Both the position numbers and the translations under genes were made by a program. 21,862 nt of DNA, taken from Pseudomonadota bacterium (GTDB lineage Bacteria; Myxococcota_A; Polyangia; Polyangiales; Polyangiaceae). Numbering within the stretch: position 1 is the first letter of the stretch; every line of letters begins with the position of its first letter. The notes beneath the pieces are model-generated. The model searched no databases and was not told the DNA's origin. It saw only the letters and a program-made list of their open reading frames with translations. Positions 15,757-21,862 of the stretch are shown here, piece by piece. The DNA is taken from assembly GCA_023418705.1 (NCBI GenBank), contig JAEZYZ010000353.1, forward strand, positions 1-21,862, written 5' to 3'.

Positions 15757-16302
15757 TCAGGATGACGCCGACGCCTGGCAAACATCCCCCAGGCGTTTGC
15801 CGAGCGCGTTCCACGTCTCTCGGTAAACGACCGCCCGGCGCCCGGCCAGACGGCCCAGCTGCACGCACACCAACCCCGCCATGAGCCCGACGGCGAAGGT
15901 GGTGACAGCGCTCACCAGCGCCGCGGTCTCGGCGTAGCCCGTCGCCACGCGCACCAGCGCGAGCACCGTCCCGGAGGCCATCGCGATGCGCGCGGCGGCG
16001 CGCGGGACCTCGGCGCCGACCTTGAGCCGCCGGCTCACCTCCGACAGCTGCAGGTTGATCTCGGCGATGGCGTGCTCGCGGGTAGGTGCCTCCAGCACCG
16101 CCTGCAGCACCGCCGCGGTCTCGCTCTCTGGAGGCAGCAGCGCCAGCACGTGCGCGACCCGTTCCCGGTCGGGCCGGCGCCGAAGCTCGGCCGCGGCCCG
16201 CTCCGCGTCGCCCGATCCCGGCCGGGGCAGCTCGGCCAGGCGCCGCGCGCTCACCCAGAGGCAAGCCGCGGCGATCACCAGCGAGAGCCCGATGATCCAC
16301 AT
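15757..16302 (-). CDS. Three-helix inner-membrane protein, possibly MotA/TolQ/ExbB-like
   Basis: A 181-residue protein with one helix at the extreme N-terminus (about 2–18), a charged loop of about 85 residues, then a helical hairpin (about 105–150) and a basic C-terminal tail. This topology and the stretch VTTFAVGLMAGLVCVQLGRL recall the second and third helices of TolQ/ExbB/MotA proton-channel subunits, but the usual proline and polar channel residues are not all visible. It lies between the small exported protein and the TonB-like protein, in the region of gltF in Myxococcus. It starts 21 bases after the preceding stop and has a weak ribosome site. Whether it is a divergent motor subunit, a GltF-like protein or something new is open. 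Confidence 0.72.
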   Translation of the reverse strand: MWIIGLSLVIAAACLWVSARRLAELPRPGSGDAERAAAELRRRPDRERVAHVLALLPPESETAAVLQAVLEAPTREHAIAEINLQLSEVSRRLKVGAEVPRAAARIAMASGTVLALVRVATGYAETAALVSAVTTFAVGLMAGLVCVQLGRLAGRRAVVYRETWNALGKRLGDVCQASASS

Positions 16303-16323
16303 GCGCCCAAGGCCGCAGGCGGC

Positions 16324-16566
16324 TCAGAACGGGCTATCGTAGAGCGCCCGCTCGATCCGATCGAGGAACGGCTGCTTGAGCTCCGCGAGCGTGAGCTTCG
16401 GCTGGATGCGGCTCACGTCCACGGCGGCGATCGGCTTCTGGACGCGGCCGACGATCGTGACCTCGCTGATGGTCACGACCCGGCTCTTTCGCTCCTGACC
16501 GAGCGCGAGTGAAGGCGCGAGCAGCAACGCCGAGAGAACGAACGGCCCGACGGATTTGCGGATCAA
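16324..16566 (-). CDS. 80-residue exported protein with TTG start
   Basis: A TTG at 16566 overlaps the TGA of the TPR lipoprotein gene (TTGA) and is preceded by AGGAGGTG with 4 bases between. This is the best ribosome site I see in the window and decides the start. The protein has a signal peptide (IRKSVGPFVLSALLLAPSLALG, cleavage near residue 23). A short mature part of about 57 residues follows, with VVTISEVTIVGRVQKPIAAVDVSR and an amphipathic C-terminal helix ending LYDSPF. The VTISEV…GRVQKP element resembles short motifs near TonB-like partners, but I recognise no family. By order after gltE it sits in a gltF-like position. Probably periplasmic. Confidence 0.75.
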   Translation of the reverse strand: MIRKSVGPFVLSALLLAPSLALGQERKSRVVTISEVTIVGRVQKPIAAVDVSRIQPKLTLAELKQPFLDRIERALYDSPF

Positions 16567-17939
16567 TGGGCACCTCCTGCTGGCGGCATGGAGCCGGTCG
16601 AATCTCCACCGGCGGGCGCGGGCGCCGCCTGGGACGCCTGCTCCGCTTCCTTGGCCTCGATCAAGGCCTTCTTCGTCTTGGCGCGGGTGATGAGCTCCTC
16701 GGTGTCGTCCGGGCCCCCGCCGCGCGGCTTGAGCTTTTGATACTGCTCGAAGGCCGCGATCGCCTTGTCCGCCGCCGCCTTGGGAGCGACGCCGGGGATG
16801 TTCTCGTTGAATAGATAGAGCAAGCCGAGGTTGTAGTGGACCGGCGCCAAGGACGGCTCCTTCTTGGCCACCCACTCGAGCTCCTTTTTGGCCTCCGCAG
16901 AGCGCCCGAGCAGCCGGTAGGCGTCCCCCAGGTTGAGGTGCGCCAACACGTGATCGTTGTCGTAGCGGACCGCGCCCTCGAGCAGCTGAGCCGCCGCCTG
17001 GGCGTTGCCCGCCTCGAGCAAAAAGCCGCCGAGGTGCACGCGCGCTTCGACCATGTCCGGACGCAGCTCGAGCGCCTTCGACAGCTCGTCCATCGCGGGC
17101 TTCCGGAGCCCCTGCTCTTTGTAGATCAGGCCGCGAATGAGCCGGGCCTCGGCGTTGTCCGGATCGCGCGGCGGGTTTTCGGCCCCGAAGCCGTCCAAGA
17201 TCCCTTTGAGCGTGTAGAGGGACAGGTCGAGACGACGGTTTCGATAGTGATCTCGCGCCATGACCACCATCGCCGGACGGTAGTCGGGGTTTCGCTTCAG
17301 CGCCTCTTGAGCGAAGCGCTGCGCGGCGCCGGAGTCGCCCTGAACGGACTTCACCTCCGCCAGCGCGGCGAGCACCGCGGCGCTCTTGGGCATCTTGGCC
17401 TGCTTCTGCTGCAGGAACTGCTCGGCGTCGTCGGGCTGTCCGCTGCGCGCCAACAGCACCGCGTGCGCGAAAATGGCGGGCTCGTAGTCGGGCACGACCG
17501 CGATCGCGCGTTTGTAAGCGTTCCCCGCGGCGCCCGGCGCCCCGAGCCGCTCCTGCACCACGCCGAGCGAGTAGTGCGCCTGGTAGGCGCTCTCGTCGGC
17601 TTGCGTCGCTCTCGTGAACTGGTCTTTGGCGGTGTTCAAATCACCCGCTTGAAACGCCTGCAAGCCGGCCCGGTAGGCCTGCTGTGCGGCCGCGTTCATC
17701 CGCGGTCGATCCGCTCCGGTCTCGCCGCTCGTGGGGGCGTCCGACACCGCGAACTGCTGGCCATCGGGTGAGGTCGCGACGCCGCCCGGCGACATCGCAG
17801 GCGGCGGCGCCACCGCTGCCGGCGTCTGGGGGGGCGCCTCCGAAGCGCCACCGCCACAGGCAGCCAGCGCGAGCGCGCAGGTGAACGCCGCGAGCTTCCC
17901 TGCGAACAGCGGCGATCGCATCGGTCTCGATCTCGCCAT
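16563..17939 (-). CDS. gltE: TPR-repeat lipoprotein (GltE/AglT-like)
   Basis: A 458-residue exported protein. The signal peptide ends in the lipobox LAAC, so the cysteine near residue 27 should be lipidated, followed by GGG and a Pro/Ala-rich linker to ~80. Residues ~85–430 are a run of about eight or more tetratricopeptide repeats, for example AYRAGLQAFQAGDLNTAKDQF, AHYSLGVVQERLG and AHLNLGDAYRLLG. The C-terminus is Ala/Pro/Gly-rich. TPR lipoprotein AglT/GltE in Myxococcus works with GltD in the periplasm in gliding motility. The ATG at 17939 shares its A with the stop of the large TPR gene upstream (TGATG), so translation is coupled. The assignment rests on architecture plus order; many other TPR lipoproteins exist. 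Confidence 0.87.
   Translation of the reverse strand: MARSRPMRSPLFAGKLAAFTCALALAACGGGASEAPPQTPAAVAPPPAMSPGGVATSPDGQQFAVSDAPTSGETGADRPRMNAAAQQAYRAGLQAFQAGDLNTAKDQFTRATQADESAYQAHYSLGVVQERLGAPGAAGNAYKRAIAVVPDYEPAIFAHAVLLARSGQPDDAEQFLQQKQAKMPKSAAVLAALAEVKSVQGDSGAAQRFAQEALKRNPDYRPAMVVMARDHYRNRRLDLSLYTLKGILDGFGAENPPRDPDNAEARLIRGLIYKEQGLRKPAMDELSKALELRPDMVEARVHLGGFLLEAGNAQAAAQLLEGAVRYDNDHVLAHLNLGDAYRLLGRSAEAKKELEWVAKKEPSLAPVHYNLGLLYLFNENIPGVAPKAAADKAIAAFEQYQKLKPRGGGPDDTEELITRAKTKKALIEAKEAEQASQAAPAPAGGDSTGSMPPAGGAH
16571..16578 (-). promoter_or_regulatory. Consensus Shine–Dalgarno inside the end of the TPR lipoprotein gene
   Basis: AGGAGGTG on the minus strand lies 4 bases before the TTG at 16566, so the core AGGAGG has 6-nt spacing. 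It lies in the last codons of the upstream gene, and a consensus site there favours re-initiation at a weak start codon. Confidence 0.75.
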
Positions 17940-20900
17940 CACTGCACCAGGATGGGCAGCGGCGCGGCCGTGCCTTCGGGTTTGGGGGTGGTGACCTGCC
18001 CGGGACGCATCCGCGGGAACATGCCGTCGGTGTAGTTCAAATCCTTCACCGTGCTGGTGTACTGCTTCATCTTCGCCTCCCCGATGACGTCCGTGAAGAA
18101 CGCCAGGCGCCGAATCGCTCGGGTCACCTCGGGCTTGGCCACGTTGTAGCGCCGGGCCAGCACGACGGAGTTGGCGTAGCGATCGACCATGATTTGATCG
18201 GCGCTGTTCAGCTCTTGATCGCGCTTGTCCCGCCACGCCGTCGTGACCTTCACCCGCACCTCGTCCGCCCGCTCTTGGAGATCGAGGTTGTCGCTCTCTT
18301 CGGCGCGCCGGAGCAGATCCTCGGTCTTCTTGTCGAACATCACCAGCTCGGGCGGGCGGGTGTTGTAGAGCCCCGTCCGGAGCGAGTCGTAGAGCGATCC
18401 CTGGCGCGCGATCGCCACCGTCGACCACTCGGGCGAGACGTAGGCGTCGATCACGTGCTGCAGCTTGTCGTACCACTTCTTCGCGTCGACGGCGTCCTTC
18501 TGGTACTTCTGGATGACCTCCACCGGCGTGCCCCGGTAGCGGTGGTGACCCGATTCGTAGTCGAACGTGCGCACGATCTCCTGGTCGAGCATGGTGTAGT
18601 CGGCTTCCGCGGCCATGGAGGCTTCGCGGGTGCCGAGGGCCGAGCTCGTGCCGCCCGTCTGCGGCGCCGTGCGCTTGTACTTGTCGAAGGCGGCGATGGT
18701 GTTGCTCCACCACTTGTTGGTGTCCCCCGCCCGCGCCGCGCGTTTGGTCTTCGCCGCGTAATAGGCGGCGTGCACCACCCACTGCGCCGCCGCGTCCCGA
18801 TTGCGGTGGGCCTGGTAGTAGGTTTCCATCGCGGCCTGGGCCCGCCGGCGCGCGTTGGCGTTGGCGCCCGTGTCGGGGCTGAACTCGTCCCATTTCTTCA
18901 GCTCGGAGGACGCGATGATGAAGTCGGCTTCCGCCAGCTCCTTGGCAGACGCGCCCAGCCCCTCGAACTGTTTGCGCGCGCGCCGCATCCCGCCGTCGTC
19001 ACCCAAGCTGCCGTAGAGCGACAGCGCCTGGCGAGCCGCATCGCGCCGATCCGCCTGCTGAAAGTGTTCGATTTTGCTGATCTTATCGAAGGTCTCGGCC
19101 GCCTTCGGGTAGTTGAAGAACAGCACGTACGCGCTCGCCAGGGCGTCGTACGCGCCCTTGAGGTAGCCGACCCGCTCCTCGTACTTCTTCGGCTGCGGCT
19201 CGACCGGGGGCTCGGCGTTCGGATCGCCCTTTCTCAGCTTGGTGAGCGTCTGCTCGTTGCCGTAGCGCGAGATGAACAGCTCGTACATCTCGATGGCCTT
19301 GTCGTACTCACCCACCTGCTTGTAGGCGAAGGCGCCGTTCATGGCCGCCTCCGGCGCCTCGTCGCGGTCGGGCGCCGCATCGAGCGCCACTTTGTACGCC
19401 GCCGCGGCTTGCCGCCACTTCTTGTCCCGCTCAGGCCCGGGCGGCATCTTCTCGGCTTCTTCGTACAGCTTGCGCGCGTCGAGGTAGGCGACGCCTTGCC
19501 GCACCGGTTTTCTGATCCTCTCCTCGGCCGTCTTCGTCTCTTCGTCGAAGGCGCAGCTCTTGCCCTCGGCGAGCTCTCGGCTGCGCTTGGCGTCGCCCTC
19601 GAAGTTGCTCATGCTGATGAGCTTCTCCCAGGCCTTGTAGCCCCACTCGTTCTTGCCGCAGTTTTGATTGTAGATCGGCTCGAAGCGGGCGCGGGCCTGG
19701 TCGAAGTGCCCGTAGACGAAGAAATAGTCCGCCGATTGGTAGGCGTAGAGCAGGCCGTTGTTCTCGGGATCCCGCTCGGGCGGGATCCGCGCGATGTACT
19801 CGTCTCGAGCCCGCACCGCGTCGAGGACCTGCGCCGGCAGCGCGTCGCGCACCACCTTGCGGTCGTCCCCCTCCCCCGTGAACCGCACCTCTTGGCGCTG
19901 CTCGATGCCACGCGTGCCGTTCGATTCCTCGAACACGCGGTGCTGATCCTCCAGCACCTTCTCGGCGATCGTGACGACATAGTACGCCGACGGCTGCAGG
20001 TACTTGTCGTCTTCGTTGGAGTCGCGGACGGCGATGGCGGCCTCCCGAGCCCGGGTGACCTCCAGCTGCGTCGGAGAGCGTTCGAGCGCCACCTGCAGCA
20101 CCACCACCCAGTAGCGGGCGTCGGCCAACCAGTACTTCGACTCGTAGGCGTCGAGGGCGTTCTCGTCCTGTGCGAGGTAGGCGCCCCACGCGGTGTCGGC
20201 CAGGCGATACTCCGCGATGGCCTTCTCGATCAGCGCCCGCTGCTCGCCCGGGTCGCTGAGCTCGAGCGCCTTGTTGTAGTAGGCGCGGGCGTAGTTGGTG
20301 TGATCCGCCGCCGCGCGCTGCAGCCCGCCCTTGACGAGCTGCTCGGCCTGTTCGAGCGCCTCCGGATCGTCCCGGTTGGCGTCGGTCCAGGGGGTCGTCC
20401 CGACGTACAAGGCGAGCTTCGTCCGCGCCTCGAGCGCCTTGGCGGCGTACTCCGCACGCGCCTCCGAGCCCTCCGGCGCGAGCCGCGACAGCTGATCGTA
20501 GAGCTCCGCCACGCGGTGCTGCATCAACGGCGCATCGCGATCCATCGGAAACTTCTTCAGCGTGAGCTCGAGCGTCGCGATGGCGTTGCGGTTCTGGGTG
20601 ATCTCGATGAACTCTTGGGAGAGCGACTTGTAGATCTCGACGGTCCACTTCTCGTCCTGCGGGACGAGCGCCGGGTCCTGCACCCGTTCGATGGCGATGC
20701 TCATCTTCTGCTCGGCGAGCAGTGGGTCGAGCTCCGTGTCGAGCACGTCGCTGCGCGGGATGAAGGGGTGCTCCGGCGGCGGGCCCTCCAGGTCGACGTA
20801 CGTGAGGGAGCCGGCGATGTAGGTGTACGCCTCGGTCCGGAAATCCGCCCCTGGATCTCCCGTCTTCTCTTCCTGCTCGTCGGCGTAGTGCAAGAGCTGC

Positions 20901-21862
20901 ACGAACCAATCGATGGCCGTCTTGTAGCGCTGCTGCTTGAAGTACGTCCAGGCGAGCTTGTACATCGCCACGCCGTACAGCGGCGGCTTCTTGTACTCCA
21001 TCGAGCGCTGGTAGGCGCTGACGGCGCGGTTCAGGTTGTAGGGCCCGCCGTTCGGATCGATTTGATCGAAGTGGAAGTTGCCGAGCTGCCACCAGACCTC
21101 GGCCAGATAGCGCGGCTCCTCGCCGGGCTCGACCTGCTGGGCGATGGCTTCGCAGCCGGCGTACGGGTCTTCGTAGGTCAGCTCCTCGTCCTCGGCGCCG
21201 TAGCCCGCGCGGCCCGCGGGGACGGGAGGGGCCTGGTCGAGCGGGACCGGATGGCGATTGTACCAGTCCTCCCAGAACTTCTCGTCGTGGTCCTGCGGCA
21301 GCGCCTCGACCAGGACCTGCTCGACCTCTTCCGGGTGGGGCTTGACCGAATAGCGGTTCGAACAGACCAGAGAGCGCCAGGCCTGCTGCGCCTCGTCCAG
21401 ACGCCCGGCGTCGAGGAAGGCGTGACCCAGGTAGTAATGCACCGCGGCGACCTCTTCGTACGCCGGATACTCGGCGATGATGCGCCGATACAGGGCGATG
21501 GCCGGCTTCAGCCCCGGGCCGAGATCGGCGTCGAAATCGCTGCGCGCACGCTCTTCATAGAGCGCCGCGAGCCGGAACATGGCGTCCGGGGTTGCCTGCG
21601 GGTCGGCGCTCTCGCCGCTGTAGCGCGCGATGAAGCTCTCGAGCCGAGCGATGGCCGTGTCCCGCGCGGCCACCAGCCCCTTCTTCTCGATGTCGATCTC
21701 GCGATCGAGCGAGCTCAAGATGCGCCGGCGCCGCTCCTCGTAGTGGTGGCGCACGATCATCGTGAGCGTCTGACGGAAGTCCTTGGCCCCGGCTTGATAC
21801 TCCTTGCTCTCCTGCTGCAGGATCTCGAGCGCTCGCAGCTGGGCTGCCGTGGGGGGTGGCGG
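17939..21862 (-). CDS. gltD: Very large TPR-rich protein (GltD/AgmU-like), 5' end outside window
   Basis: An open frame of 1307 codons with no start needed inside the window. Although an ATG occurs at 21760, the 34 codons upstream remain open and continue the helical pattern (ALEILQQESKEYQAGAKDF) to the edge, so the gene is 5'-truncated here and its signal peptide, if any, lies beyond. The protein is almost wholly helical, with many TPR-like units, for example PAIALYRRIIAEYPAYEEVAAVHYYLG, MYKLAWTYFKQQRYKTAIDWF and AFAYKQVGEYDKAIEMYELF. Myxococcus GltD/AgmU is also a TPR protein of about 1200 residues, encoded just before gltE and acting in the periplasmic part of the gliding machinery. It is followed by the gltE-like gene with a one-base overlap. 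Confidence 0.88.
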   Translation of the reverse strand, partial: PPPPTAAQLRALEILQQESKEYQAGAKDFRQTLTMIVRHHYEERRRRILSSLDREIDIEKKGLVAARDTAIARLESFIARYSGESADPQATPDAMFRLAALYEERARSDFDADLGPGLKPAIALYRRIIAEYPAYEEVAAVHYYLGHAFLDAGRLDEAQQAWRSLVCSNRYSVKPHPEEVEQVLVEALPQDHDEKFWEDWYNRHPVPLDQAPPVPAGRAGYGAEDEELTYEDPYAGCEAIAQQVEPGEEPRYLAEVWWQLGNFHFDQIDPNGGPYNLNRAVSAYQRSMEYKKPPLYGVAMYKLAWTYFKQQRYKTAIDWFVQLLHYADEQEEKTGDPGADFRTEAYTYIAGSLTYVDLEGPPPEHPFIPRSDVLDTELDPLLAEQKMSIAIERVQDPALVPQDEKWTVEIYKSLSQEFIEITQNRNAIATLELTLKKFPMDRDAPLMQHRVAELYDQLSRLAPEGSEARAEYAAKALEARTKLALYVGTTPWTDANRDDPEALEQAEQLVKGGLQRAAADHTNYARAYYNKALELSDPGEQRALIEKAIAEYRLADTAWGAYLAQDENALDAYESKYWLADARYWVVVLQVALERSPTQLEVTRAREAAIAVRDSNEDDKYLQPSAYYVVTIAEKVLEDQHRVFEESNGTRGIEQRQEVRFTGEGDDRKVVRDALPAQVLDAVRARDEYIARIPPERDPENNGLLYAYQSADYFFVYGHFDQARARFEPIYNQNCGKNEWGYKAWEKLISMSNFEGDAKRSRELAEGKSCAFDEETKTAEERIRKPVRQGVAYLDARKLYEEAEKMPPGPERDKKWRQAAAAYKVALDAAPDRDEAPEAAMNGAFAYKQVGEYDKAIEMYELFISRYGNEQTLTKLRKGDPNAEPPVEPQPKKYEERVGYLKGAYDALASAYVLFFNYPKAAETFDKISKIEHFQQADRRDAARQALSLYGSLGDDGGMRRARKQFEGLGASAKELAEADFIIASSELKKWDEFSPDTGANANARRRAQAAMETYYQAHRNRDAAAQWVVHAAYYAAKTKRAARAGDTNKWWSNTIAAFDKYKRTAPQTGGTSSALGTREASMAAEADYTMLDQEIVRTFDYESGHHRYRGTPVEVIQKYQKDAVDAKKWYDKLQHVIDAYVSPEWSTVAIARQGSLYDSLRTGLYNTRPPELVMFDKKTEDLLRRAEESDNLDLQERADEVRVKVTTAWRDKRDQELNSADQIMVDRYANSVVLARRYNVAKPEVTRAIRRLAFFTDVIGEAKMKQYTSTVKDLNYTDGMFPRMRPGQVTTPKPEGTAAPLPILVQ

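Noticed and set aside
17940..18893. Upstream extension of the TPR lipoprotein frame
   Set aside because: Arg/Gly-rich shadow inside the large TPR gene; the lipoprotein signal begins at the ATG at 17939.

Overview
The window is very GC-rich, densely coded DNA. It looks like the chromosome of a myxobacterium or a close relative. The reasons are a gltD–gltE-like TPR pair followed by an AgmX/PglI-domain protein (a set known from Myxococcus gliding-motility loci) and a short polysaccharide-export lipoprotein placed beside an outer-membrane barrel. Because GC is so high, many long open frames appear opposite or beside the real genes; I treat these as shadows. I see no tRNA, rRNA, CRISPR array, insertion sequence or phage gene.

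Left part (1–5350, minus strand). An acyl carrier protein is followed, with 4-nt spacing or overlap, by two ketosynthase proteins. Each consists of an intact ketosynthase fused to a second, chain-length-factor-like half. The second protein runs off the left edge. The set looks like the edge of a type II fatty-acid/polyene-like biosynthetic operon. Upstream of it lie a MoxR AAA+ ATPase and a tiny zinc-ribbon protein whose stop overlaps the moxR start.

Middle (5286–11033). On the plus strand a small single-helix membrane protein is coupled to an LPG-synthase-type membrane protein (flippase-like fold). Their stop abuts that of a minus-strand rluD-type pseudouridine synthase. Upstream of rluD lie an 87-residue conserved-looking small protein, a GT-C/ArnT-like membrane glycosyltransferase and a Maf nucleotide pyrophosphatase. 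The last two overlap by GTGA. Divergent from maf is an exported, probable outer-membrane beta-barrel protein.

Envelope polysaccharide group (11052–13890, minus strand). A near-consensus sigma-70 promoter drives an exported coiled-coil protein, then an outer-membrane beta-barrel protein, then a short OPX-type export lipoprotein. The barrel plus short OPX resembles the composite export portals described in Myxococcus.

Right part (14080–21862, minus strand). A compact operon encodes a very large TPR protein (5' end outside the window), a TPR lipoprotein, an 80-residue exported protein starting at TTG behind a consensus Shine–Dalgarno, a three-helix membrane protein, and an FHA-like/transmembrane/TonB-like AgmX/PglI protein. 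Order and architecture match the gltD-E-F-G part of the Myxococcus gliding-machine G1 cluster. No aglRQS-type motor genes are in view, so the role may be gliding or another envelope-spanning job.

A recurrent feature is stop/start coupling through GTGA or TTGA. It revealed several genes that an ATG-based scan mis-starts or misses.
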